NCBI GenBank assembly: GCA_028280025.1
Contig: JANQMO010000044.1
Location: forward strand, 62,001 to 126,000
Source: Chlorobium sp.
GTDB lineage: Bacteria; Bacteroidota; Chlorobiia; Chlorobiales; Chlorobiaceae
Direction: 5' to 3'
Length of the DNA: 64,000 nucleotides
Both the position numbers and the translations under genes were made by a program. The notes under the pieces were generated by a model. It had not been told where the DNA came from. It made no database searches and saw nothing but the letters and a program-made list of their open reading frames with translations. Of the stretch, positions 1 to 7,808 are shown piece by piece (position 1 is the stretch's first letter; every line of letters begins with the position of its first letter).

Positions 1-81
1 TTCAGAGGTGGGACCGACATTCCTTTTGAAATTCAACTGGAAGCGGTTCATTGCGCTGTTAAGAATCCACTCTTTAGCCAT
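1..81 (-). CDS. N-terminus of a probable type II restriction endonuclease (partial, runs off the left edge)
   Basis: The minus strand from 81 opens a frame of 27 codons that continues past the window edge. It begins MAKEWILNSAMNRFQLNF and goes on with a VGPTSE stretch. Its ATG overlaps the end of the upstream methyltransferase (ATGGCTAA, 8 bases shared), which is the usual geometry of translationally coupled restriction-modification genes. The start resembles, as I recall, N-termini of annotated type II restriction enzymes of the MAKEWILN...VGxxSE type. Only 27 residues are visible, so no catalytic motif can be checked and the family is not assigned. An alternative is an unrelated small gene coupled to the methyltransferase. 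Confidence 0.55.
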   Translation of the reverse strand, partial: MAKEWILNSAMNRFQLNFKRNVGPTSE

Positions 82-1366
82 TCACCTGTTCCGATAAAGT
101 TAAAAACTTGTCTTTGTACTTGTATTCATAATCCGTCTCGATGCGTACAAAACCGCTCCTGATCAGATGAGCGTTGATGAATGTTTTGTTTTGCAGATAA
201 AGGTAACAGAGCAGGCTGCCTTCCTCATCGTATTTCTGACTGTCATATTTCAAGAATATCCGCTTACCCTTGATCTTCTCGTTAAGGTATCCGATAGCCT
301 TGTCCTGAAGTATAGGGTCGGATTTGATACCCAGCAGCCTGACAATCAAACCATTCGACAGCAATACCTTTTCCGGTGTCAGTACTTCCTTGACAGTGAA
401 AAACTCTTCGCGTTGCGCGCCGTTCTTTTTGTCAATTCGCGATCCGAAAGAGAGCTTTCTTGGATCGATTTTTTTATCGAGCTTGTGCGGATCTTTGAAA
501 CGATAGGGAAGTCGCTCGATGGCGCGCTCTGAATCAAGTGAAGGTTTGTCCTGTTGAAATTCATATCCGGTACCTATGAGGTCAGGCTGGTTAACACCGA
601 GCTTCTGTTTTGCTATTTCAACAAATTCGGGGTTGATTTCATATCCAACCGAATTGCGCCCGAGATTTCTTGCCGCAAGATTGGTTGTCCCGCTTCCCAT
701 AAAAGGGTCGAGTACGGTATCGCCCTGGAAAGCAAACATCTTGATGAGCCGCCGCGGCAACTCTTCGGGAAACATCGCAATGTGACCATCCTGTTTGGCG
801 CCGCCGAAATTCCAGTGACCTGAGAAATAGGTGTTCCACTCCTCCTTGGACATTGCGGATTGCTCTTTCTGCTCACTGGTTGGTCTTGGTGCTTCACCCT
901 GTTTTTTGAAAACGAGAATGAACTCATAGTCCAGCTTCAGTATACCGTTGCGCGGATAGGGAAAGCTTCCCATGATTGAAGCCCCGCCGGTCGTGTTGGT
1001 TGTCGTTACCTTTTGCCAGATGATGGCCCCCATATAGTCGAAACCGATGGTCTCGCAGAACTTGATAATCTCCGTCCTGATGGGAATAACCTTGTACCGG
1101 CCGTAATAAACTGAACGGGCAAACTGGTCACCGATATTTACGCAGAGACGGCAGCCGGGATGCAATACCCTTTCACACTCGCTCCAGACAAGATTCAGAT
1201 TGTTGATATAGCTCTCGTAACTCTCATGAAAACCGATCTGTGTATCGGTTCCATAATCTTTGAGCTGCCAGTAAGGCGGGGATGTTATGACAAGATGAAC
1301 CGACCTGTCAGGCAACAGGTTCATCTGTCGGCTGTCACCCTGTATGATCGTATGATGGGTTTTCAA
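74..1366 (-). CDS. DNA methyltransferase (beta class, N4-cytosine/N6-adenine type) with a C-terminal staphylococcal-nuclease-like domain
   Basis: A 430-residue protein. Motif IV (TSPPYW, residues 28-33) precedes the SAM-binding motif I (DPFMGSGTT, about 220-228), which is the beta-class order. The SPPYW form is typical of N4-cytosine enzymes, though adenine methylation is possible. The catalytic part ends near residue 260. After a lysine-rich linker, residues about 323-415 look like a thermonuclease (SNase, OB-fold) domain: a beta strand with VRLLGI, a YLNEKIKGKR helix and strand, a YLYLQNKTFINAHLIRSGF segment. The SNase catalytic Arg of strand VRLLGI is present, but the positions of Glu43 and Arg87 appear to be Leu/Ile and Ser, so it is probably a non-catalytic binding module. 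The gene overlaps the downstream nuclease candidate by 8 bases. Role: self-modification in a restriction-modification pair. Confidence 0.85.
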   Translation of the reverse strand: MKTHHTIIQGDSRQMNLLPDRSVHLVITSPPYWQLKDYGTDTQIGFHESYESYINNLNLVWSECERVLHPGCRLCVNIGDQFARSVYYGRYKVIPIRTEIIKFCETIGFDYMGAIIWQKVTTTNTTGGASIMGSFPYPRNGILKLDYEFILVFKKQGEAPRPTSEQKEQSAMSKEEWNTYFSGHWNFGGAKQDGHIAMFPEELPRRLIKMFAFQGDTVLDPFMGSGTTNLAARNLGRNSVGYEINPEFVEIAKQKLGVNQPDLIGTGYEFQQDKPSLDSERAIERLPYRFKDPHKLDKKIDPRKLSFGSRIDKKNGAQREEFFTVKEVLTPEKVLLSNGLIVRLLGIKSDPILQDKAIGYLNEKIKGKRIFLKYDSQKYDEEGSLLCYLYLQNKTFINAHLIRSGFVRIETDYEYKYKDKFLTLSEQVNG

Positions 1367-1533
1367 TTGCTTATCTTCTTAAAATCTTTTTCCATTGTCA
1401 ATTAGCTGCCATCAGATACACCGCTGAAATGTATATCCACTTCTATATTAGAGAGAAATTTTTGATCGCTTCTGCCTTGTCCAAATGCAGATATGATGTT
1501 TATGTTATTAAACTCTTATCATCTAACGCATGG

Positions 1534-1554
1534 ATGCCGGATCAAGTCCGGCAT
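1534..1554. repeat. Palindromic intergenic element (8-bp perfect arms, 5-nt loop)
   Basis: Arms ATGCCGGA (1534-1541) and TCCGGCAT (1547-1554) are perfect inverted copies around TCAAG. The core is very like a palindrome I remember as dispersed in many proteobacterial genomes. A T-run follows on the plus strand (1558-1563), but no plus-strand gene ends there. The rest of the 1367-1605 gap shows no gene. Confidence 0.6.
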
Positions 1555-1605
1555 GACTTTTTTAAGATAAGCAAGAACGATGTTTCTGAATAAATGCTTA
1601 TAGCT

Positions 1606-3126
1606 TTATAGCTCCTCGCCCCGTCCTTTCTCCAAGTGGCACTCGGTCTTCCAGGGCTGGAGGGCAAAGACAAACGAGACAAGAAAGGTGATCCCTACCC
1701 ATGTCCAGCCGATACCGATCAGGCTTTCCCATGAATAGCCTTCATACGCGCTTGTTACCTCCTTGATGAACTGGTTGACGAGAATGACCGCAAGAAACAG
1801 CGGCAGGCCGAGCTTGATAATCCAGTTCCACCAGGTTCCGAGCTGTATTCTGGAAACGCTGTTCATATGCTTGCGGACCATGTCGAGGCGGAAGAACCAG
1901 CCCACGACGACGCATTCGAGCAGCGCGGCAACAACGATTCCGTAAAAATTGATAAAGTGGTCGACGATATCGAGCCAGTAGAGTCCGCCGTTGGTCGTAA
2001 AAATTATTCCTCCCGCAAAACCGATAATGCAGATGACCGTTGCGGCTTTTTTCCTGCCGAAACCGAACTTGTCCTGTATCCCTGATACAAAAGCCTCGAC
2101 AAGGGAAATCGATGACGAAATACCTGCAACGGTCAGACTGAGGAAAAAAAGCACACCGAACAGGGGACCTATGCCGCCAAGAAGCGACATGGCTTGTGGA
2201 TACGCGACAAACGCGAGGCCGATGCTCTGTTTGACGACCTCTTCAAGCGGCAGGTTCTGGGAATAGGCCATAAAACCGAGGATGGAGAAAACACCGAAAC
2301 CGGAGAGCAGGGAAAACCCGCTGTTGGTCAATGCGGTAATCAGGGCGCTTCCGGTCATATCGGACTCATAGGGCATGTAGCTTGCATAGGCGATCATGAT
2401 GCCGAAACCGAGGCTCAGGGTAAAGAATATCTGGCCGTACGCGCTGACCCAGACAAGAGGATCGGTCAATTTCGAGAAATCAGGATTCAGGTAGGCTGAG
2501 ACACCGATCATAGCCCCGTCGAGGTTCAGAGACCAGATGACCAGAATCACGGTCAGGACGAGAAGAAGAGGCATGAAAATCCTGTTTGCCAGTTCGAGAC
2601 CATGGCTTACCCCCCGAACAATGATTATCCAGGTGATCAGCCAGACGACAAGCAGCCCGCCGATTATAGGCATCCTGATCGAACCGATTTCAGCAGGGGA
2701 GGAACTGAGACCAAGAAAGGTTTTGAAAAAAAAGTCGCCGGGATTGTCTCCCCAGGCAAGAGTGAGGGAATAGAAGATGAAATCGAAACACCAGGCAATC
2801 ACCACGGAATAGTAGAGCACGACGCCGAACATGGTGAACATGAGAGGCCACCATCCGAGCCATTCCCATTTTTTCCCGATTTTCCTGAACGCCAGCGGTG
2901 CGCTGCCGATTCGTTCATGACCGATACCGAACTCGAGAATAAGGAGAGGAATGCCCGCTGTCAAAAGCGCGACAAGGTAGGGGACAAGAAACGCCCCGCC
3001 GCCGTTATCGTAAGCCAGATAGGAAAACCTCCAGATATTGCCGAGGCCTACCGCTGAACCGATCGCTGCAAGAATGAAGCCGGATCGAGATTTCCATGTG
3101 CTTCTGCCGGGACTTTCTGATGACAT
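1606..3126 (-). CDS. Neurotransmitter:sodium symporter (NSS/SNF) family transporter
   Basis: A 506-residue integral membrane protein with about 12 hydrophobic segments and the LeuT-fold NSS signature near the N-terminus (GSAVGLGNIWRFSYLAYDNG, about residues 22-41), followed by GGGAFLVPYL. This family imports amino acids or related amines with Na+. The substrate cannot be read from sequence. The gene lies 80 bp downstream of the cooS-like gene on the same strand. That gap has no obvious terminator, so read-through from the accessory cluster is possible, but it could equally have its own promoter. Length is normal for bacterial members. Confidence 0.88.
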   Translation of the reverse strand: MSSESPGRSTWKSRSGFILAAIGSAVGLGNIWRFSYLAYDNGGGAFLVPYLVALLTAGIPLLILEFGIGHERIGSAPLAFRKIGKKWEWLGWWPLMFTMFGVVLYYSVVIAWCFDFIFYSLTLAWGDNPGDFFFKTFLGLSSSPAEIGSIRMPIIGGLLVVWLITWIIIVRGVSHGLELANRIFMPLLLVLTVILVIWSLNLDGAMIGVSAYLNPDFSKLTDPLVWVSAYGQIFFTLSLGFGIMIAYASYMPYESDMTGSALITALTNSGFSLLSGFGVFSILGFMAYSQNLPLEEVVKQSIGLAFVAYPQAMSLLGGIGPLFGVLFFLSLTVAGISSSISLVEAFVSGIQDKFGFGRKKAATVICIIGFAGGIIFTTNGGLYWLDIVDHFINFYGIVVAALLECVVVGWFFRLDMVRKHMNSVSRIQLGTWWNWIIKLGLPLFLAVILVNQFIKEVTSAYEGYSWESLIGIGWTWVGITFLVSFVFALQPWKTECHLEKGRGEEL

Positions 3127-3206
3127 GACGATAACGTTAGAGGGTTGTGAGATACCGCTAAATTTACAAAAACCGGACGGATATACCCTTGCCTGTCAAT
3201 CATCAG

Positions 3207-5324
3207 CTACCCCGGCGTACAAAGGTTCTGGCCTATTTCCACTGTGTCGGGGATTTGATCTTCGATCTCTTCTTTCGTACCGATCGTATAATCCCAAACC
3301 GGCCATCCGAGCGCACCCCTTTTCCTGTCGAGCATCCGCAAAATGTCTTCAGCCGTCCTGTAGGGATCGGGGTCCCAGTTCATTGCAGCGCCAAGCATCG
3401 TGCGCAAACGGTTACCCACGTAATCCATGAAACGGTCGGAGGCGATCGTATTGTCCTGAACACAGGAGTAGGTTTCGATTCCCTGCAGTATGAACGAGTA
3501 ACGAGCACCCATTGTCTTTTCCGCCGCCGGGTCTGCAGCAACCATGGCAAGCGGCATGGAAGGGTTCGGGACACCCGCGGCGTTTGCCGTATAGACCATG
3601 ATCTGGCTCGCTCTCGTGCTGTCGGTACAGGCACCGACATGCAGCACGGGAGGAATCTCTTTTTCTTCGACAACGTCACGCAGCCTTTCCCCGCAGAGCG
3701 CGGAGGCATCCGGATGCGCGAGCCCGGCAAAAAGCAGCCCCATACCGGAACAGCCGTGGCAGGTCACCAGAACGTCGTTCTTTATCAGCTGCTTGGCTAT
3801 GATGATCTGGTTGCGCTCGAACACGGCGCCCCGGATGTTGCCGCAGGAACCGAAGTTTACAATTCCCCTGATCCTGCCGGACTTCACCAGTTCGGCCAGC
3901 CCGTGGATTTTTTTGTCCGGGATGGAGCCGTTAAAGAGATTCATGACCTCTTCGACCCCGAATCCCATTTCGACCTTTGCCCTGACTTTCGGAACGTAGA
4001 CCCTTTCAGGATTCCGGTTCCGGTAATTGTCGATCGCGATATCGAGAATTTCCTCGGCAAGATCATACAGCTTGTCGAGATTTTTCAGGTAGTAATCCAG
4101 TTCGATAACGATCGCGCCCTCTTTTCTTCCGGAAGGAGATGTCGTAATGACTTTTGTATGGAACTGCCTCGCAACGGGCATCATTCCGGGAAGCACATCC
4201 TGCTGGTCGACAACGATCGCTTCGAAAGCGCCCGTCGCAACAGCCATTTCCGCCGAGGACGCCATTGCCACGAGGGGGATGCCGAGATCGCGCTCAATGA
4301 ACTCTCCGCCGGTACAGCACATTCCATAGAGCTTGATATCCTCAGCCCCGGCTTTTTTCACTTTCTCCATAATGCGCGGTGTTCCCACGATATCGCATAT
4401 CGCAAAAGCAACCATGGGCGCATGGCCGTTGATCCCGATATTGATACAGCCTTCCTTGACGATACTGCCCAGATTCACATTGATCATCGAGCGTTTCGGA
4501 ATGCCGTACACGATATCGGTTGCGAGCGAGGTAGACACCACGGTTGTGATCGAGTAGGCAAGTACGGTCCTCAGGAAAGCCTGCATGTGGCTCTCAAAAT
4601 CCGAATCCGTACCGTGACTTGTAAGATTATTGACCTCAAAGCACTCGTGGTATGCGCTTATAGGGATGATATCGAGTTTTTCCCAGGTTTCCACACGCTC
4701 TTTCGGGGCAAGCGCCTTGAGTGTTCTGTGCTCTTTGGGAAGAGAGCGCTGAAGATCGTCAATAAACCGTTCGGCAATTTCGCCGCAGATCGCTTCTATG
4801 GATTTGCCTTCGGTTTCGATGCCAAGAGTTCTGGCTACCGCCAGACCTTTTTCCTTTCCTTTTATGGGAATCGGGGCGGAACCTTCAGCCGCAGCCTTGA
4901 GAGAAATAAAAACCTCACGGGCGTGTGCGCCATGCGCTGACAATCCCGCTGCAAGACGCCGTAACGCATTTCCTGCCACAACAAGGTCGACGTCCTTACC
5001 GCAAACGGTAAGGGGAGTTTTCTCCGTCACCCTGCATGGACCATAGGAACAGAAGGCACAACATGCGCCCGTGAGGCCGTAACCGCATTGTGGATGCTGC
5101 TGGGCAAACCTGTCAAACGTATTACAGATATCGTGTTTGCCCATAAAATCAACCATTTCGGCAACCGCCTTGTTGGCGGTATGCCTGATCATCTCCTCCT
5201 TGCTGTAGTTGAGACGATGCACCAGCTTTATCCTGTCTTTCAGAGGCATTCCAGGCGTGTATTCAGGTGCCTTTCGCGAACCGGTCAGTTCATCCTCGTA
5301 TGTATAGTTTTTCTTTTCAGCCAT
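3207..5324 (-). CDS. cooS: Carbon monoxide dehydrogenase catalytic subunit homologue (CooS type) with an altered C-cluster ligand
   Basis: A 705-residue cytoplasmic protein; CooS is usually about 640, and the extra length is at both ends. Aligned by eye to Carboxydothermus CODH-II, the B/D-cluster cysteines are present (C80, C88, C89, C92, C97, C108 in QCGYGLTGACC, AFCSYGPC and VCGK). C-cluster ligands: His261 is H301 (NGHAPM), Cys295 is C337 (MCCTGGE), Cys446 is C494 (FGSCGN), Cys476 is C525 (HGCSGMG), Cys526 is C566 (VGACTDS) and Lys563 is K603. The Cys333 position is Asp376 (VDQQDVLPG, codon at 4197-4199). Only two of the four proton-path histidines remain (H131, H134). The fold is secure; CO oxidation is not. 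A good ribosome binding site (AAAGGAG) precedes the ATG. It is the last gene of the cluster, after a diheme cytochrome, with no ferredoxin CooF nearby. Confidence 0.88.
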   Translation of the reverse strand: MAEKKNYTYEDELTGSRKAPEYTPGMPLKDRIKLVHRLNYSKEEMIRHTANKAVAEMVDFMGKHDICNTFDRFAQQHPQCGYGLTGACCAFCSYGPCRVTEKTPLTVCGKDVDLVVAGNALRRLAAGLSAHGAHAREVFISLKAAAEGSAPIPIKGKEKGLAVARTLGIETEGKSIEAICGEIAERFIDDLQRSLPKEHRTLKALAPKERVETWEKLDIIPISAYHECFEVNNLTSHGTDSDFESHMQAFLRTVLAYSITTVVSTSLATDIVYGIPKRSMINVNLGSIVKEGCINIGINGHAPMVAFAICDIVGTPRIMEKVKKAGAEDIKLYGMCCTGGEFIERDLGIPLVAMASSAEMAVATGAFEAIVVDQQDVLPGMMPVARQFHTKVITTSPSGRKEGAIVIELDYYLKNLDKLYDLAEEILDIAIDNYRNRNPERVYVPKVRAKVEMGFGVEEVMNLFNGSIPDKKIHGLAELVKSGRIRGIVNFGSCGNIRGAVFERNQIIIAKQLIKNDVLVTCHGCSGMGLLFAGLAHPDASALCGERLRDVVEEKEIPPVLHVGACTDSTRASQIMVYTANAAGVPNPSMPLAMVAADPAAEKTMGARYSFILQGIETYSCVQDNTIASDRFMDYVGNRLRTMLGAAMNWDPDPYRTAEDILRMLDRKRGALGWPVWDYTIGTKEEIEDQIPDTVEIGQNLCTPG

Positions 5325-5359
5325 AGGTTACTCCTTTGCTGCTTGATAAAGCATTGGAA

Positions 5360-6088
5360 TCAGTCTTCGAACGACCGTATATAGTCGATGACGTCGATGA
5401 TCTCCTTTTCGGTAAGCGTATTGCCCCATGCCGGCATGTAACTGCGCACACCTGTCGAGTCTTGAGGAAAGCCCTGCTCGACGACATTGAACAGTCCCGC
5501 AGCACTGTACTCTCCGAGCGTTTCTGCCGATAAAGGGCGGACGCTCAGATTCATCATTTTCGACACGCGTCCGTCACCCCCGCCCGACTCGCCGTGACAC
5601 ATAACACAGGAATTACGGTAGATATCCTCGCCGCTGTATCCATGATCTTCGGCGGCATCGATCTTTTCGTGGCGATTGACCAGGCGGATATAAGCGATGG
5701 CGCTCTGTATCTGTTCAGGCGTCATCTGAAAGCCGAACGGCTTCATATGCATTGACTTTCCGTGTGCCAGGCCTCCCTTGCTTATGAAATCATAGAGCTC
5801 TACGTCGGTTTTCCTGCCAAAATAGGTGCTGTCGGTAAAGTCGGCCGGAGGTGAGGACAGCTTCTCCGCGTAAGGCCCTTTGCCGTCCCCATTCTGCCCA
5901 TGGCAGACAAAACAGTAGCCGAGGTAAAGCCTCAATCCCTGCAGTTCACCCGGCTCAGAAAGAGCCGATGCCGAAGTCGCGGCACCTTTCGCGGATAATG
6001 CGGCCGTGTCTCCACCCCGCTCGCACGAAATGATCAGGGGAAGCATGACGATAAGAATAAATGCCTTGAGAAAGGTATGTCCCTTCAT
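5360..6088 (-). CDS. Diheme c-type cytochrome lipoprotein
   Basis: A 242-residue exported protein. A hydrophobic signal ends in a lipobox (LIIS-C, Cys22), so it is probably a membrane-anchored periplasmic lipoprotein. There are two class I cytochrome domains, each with one heme site: CFVCHG in the first and SCVMCHG in the second. Candidate Met ligands are in MKPFGFQM and in SYMPAWG. The domains resemble cytochrome cbb3 subunit III/FccA-like folds. It lies 35 bp upstream of cooS and 30 bp downstream of an ABC ATPase gene on the same strand, so all are likely co-transcribed. It may serve as the electron acceptor or donor for a periplasmic step of this system; CooS itself has no export signal, so direct contact with CooS is unlikely. 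Confidence 0.87.
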   Translation of the reverse strand: MKGHTFLKAFILIVMLPLIISCERGGDTAALSAKGAATSASALSEPGELQGLRLYLGYCFVCHGQNGDGKGPYAEKLSSPPADFTDSTYFGRKTDVELYDFISKGGLAHGKSMHMKPFGFQMTPEQIQSAIAYIRLVNRHEKIDAAEDHGYSGEDIYRNSCVMCHGESGGGDGRVSKMMNLSVRPLSAETLGEYSAAGLFNVVEQGFPQDSTGVRSYMPAWGNTLTEKEIIDVIDYIRSFED

Positions 6089-6118
6089 AATGATAGCAGT
6101 TAAGAATTTCGGTTAGCC

Positions 6119-6928
6119 TCATATGATGAGATCGAGTTCCTCATCCTTGAGCGAGGAATAGAGAGCGATGATCTCATCGCGCATATCGTTGAACTCCTTG
6201 TCTGTCCGGCTCATGCATTCGTGACGCGGTCTGGGGAGATGGTTGACCAGCATTTTCTTGACCCTTCCGGGATTGATGTCCATGACGCAGATCCGGTCGG
6301 AAAGGAATATCGCTTCGTCCACATCGTGGGTAACGAACATGATGGTTGTGCCGGTTTTCTCCCATACATTGAGGATCTGAATCTGCATTTCTTCCTTTGT
6401 CAGTGCATCGAGCGCCTCGAAGGGTTCGTCCATGAGGAGAATTCTCGGGCTGTTGGCCAGCGCTCTGGCAATGGCGACCCGCTGCCGCATACCTACCGAT
6501 ATCTCGTGAACCTTCTGGGTTTCCGTTCCTGCAAGACCGACTGTTGCCAATTGCTCCAAGGCGATCCGGCGACGCTCCTTCCTGCCGATCCCTTTCAATT
6601 CAAGACCGATTTCAACATTTTCGACAACACTTCTCCAGGGCAGGAGCGCATACTCCTGAAAAACCATCCCTTTATGGGGCCCCGGCCCATGCTCTTCCTT
6701 ACCGTCAAGAATGACAGAGCCGTTCGTCTGGTCGATTAGTCCGGCTACGATCTGCAGCGTCACCGATTTACCGCATCCTGTCGGGCCGAGAACGCAGATA
6801 AACTCCCCTTCATCTACCGTCAGGTCGATATCCTTGAGTACGAGAACATCACTTCCGTCTTTTTTGAAAACCTTCGACACGTTCTGCAACTCGAGAAGCG
6901 TTTTCCGTTTCCTGCCGTTGCTCTCCAT
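6119..6928 (-). CDS. ABC transporter ATP-binding protein (NrtD/SsuB/TauB type), NBD with degenerate signature
   Basis: About 269 residues from the ATG at 6928, which has GGGAG 8 nt upstream; a TTG two codons earlier is a less likely start. Walker A (GPTGCGKS, about 48-55), Q-loop (FQEYALLPW), Walker B with catalytic Glu (LLMDEPF, E about 168) and switch His (FVTHD, about 201) are all intact. The signature is ISVGM instead of LSGGQ/M, so this subunit cannot supply a normal signature to its partner. It pairs with the ATPase encoded immediately upstream (32-bp gap), which has the opposite defects. The family energises nitrate, sulfonate, taurine, cyanate or thiamine-precursor import. Confidence 0.87.
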   Translation of the reverse strand: MESNGRKRKTLLELQNVSKVFKKDGSDVLVLKDIDLTVDEGEFICVLGPTGCGKSVTLQIVAGLIDQTNGSVILDGKEEHGPGPHKGMVFQEYALLPWRSVVENVEIGLELKGIGRKERRRIALEQLATVGLAGTETQKVHEISVGMRQRVAIARALANSPRILLMDEPFEALDALTKEEMQIQILNVWEKTGTTIMFVTHDVDEAIFLSDRICVMDINPGRVKKMLVNHLPRPRHECMSRTDKEFNDMRDEIIALYSSLKDEELDLII

Positions 6929-6960
6929 AAACAATACTCCCGTTTTTGATATTCAGGTTT

Positions 6961-7791
6961 TCAACGTGTTTCACAAACCGCCTTGCCGGCCCCGGCCTTC
7001 ACCTCGTTCATCACCTTTTCGCGCAGTTCGATGAAACGGTGATGAAATTCAGGTTCGAGTGCCGCCTTGCCGAACCTCGGCCGCGCCAGATCGTTTGTAA
7101 ATATTTTCGATATCCTGCCTTCACTGTTCATCACTGCGATCCGGTCGCTCAGCTTGACCGCCTCATCGAGTTCCGAGGTCACAAAGATGATCGTATTATG
7201 CTCGTGTTCCCATATCCTGGTGATCTCGGTGTGCATGGTCAGTTTCGTTTTTGAATCGAGCGCATTGAACGGACCGTCCATCAGGAGAATCTTCGGTTTC
7301 GTCACGAGTATCATCGCAAGCGATGCCCTGCGCTTCATACCGCCGGACATTTCAACGGGGTACTTGTTCACCGCATAGGACAGCCCTACCATATCGATGT
7401 ATGTCATGGCAAGCTCCCGGTTCTCTTTGCCTCTTTTACCGAACTGGAACTCGAGTCCGAGCTCGACATTCTGCAGAACGGTCCTCCAGGGAAGCAGGGC
7501 ATATTCCTGGAAAATCATCCCTCTGTCGGAACCCGGTCCCTTGACCGGCTCGCCGTCAAGCAGCACCTCGCCTTTATCAGGTTGCTCGAAACCTGCGATA
7601 AGCTTGAGGAGGGTCGACTTTCCGCTGCCCGTCGGCCCGACGATAACCAGGAACTCGTTTTCAGCAATATCCAGATCACAGCCGCTGACAGCTTCTATCC
7701 ACGTACCGTTTTTCTGATACTCTTTTGTGACCCCCTTGAGCGAAATAAGCGCTTCAGACGTTGGCCCCGTGCTTCTGCCATTGTCAGCCAT
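6961..7791 (-). CDS. ABC transporter ATP-binding protein, NBD with degenerate catalytic site
   Basis: About 276 residues from the ATG at 7791, chosen because GGGAG lies about 6 nt upstream; an in-frame ATG at 7821 overlaps the permease gene and has no such site. Walker A (GPTGSGKS) and the signature (MSGGMKRR) are intact. The Walker B catalytic Glu is replaced by Gly (LLMDGPF, about residue 173) and the switch His by Ser (FVTSELDE, about 206). It can therefore complete the active site of the partner ATPase encoded downstream but should not hydrolyse ATP itself. Same family as its neighbour (nitrate/sulfonate/taurine importers). It follows the permease gene by 17 bp. Confidence 0.87.
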   Translation of the reverse strand: MADNGRSTGPTSEALISLKGVTKEYQKNGTWIEAVSGCDLDIAENEFLVIVGPTGSGKSTLLKLIAGFEQPDKGEVLLDGEPVKGPGSDRGMIFQEYALLPWRTVLQNVELGLEFQFGKRGKENRELAMTYIDMVGLSYAVNKYPVEMSGGMKRRASLAMILVTKPKILLMDGPFNALDSKTKLTMHTEITRIWEHEHNTIIFVTSELDEAVKLSDRIAVMNSEGRISKIFTNDLARPRFGKAALEPEFHHRFIELREKVMNEVKAGAGKAVCETR

Positions 7792-7808
7792 ATGACACTC
7801 CCGTTGTT

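Noticed and set aside
3189..4940. A 583-codon open frame on the plus strand opposite cooS
   Set aside because: It is an exact antisense shadow of cooS, which has all family motifs, and its translation is rich in His, Arg and Asp without any recognisable domain.
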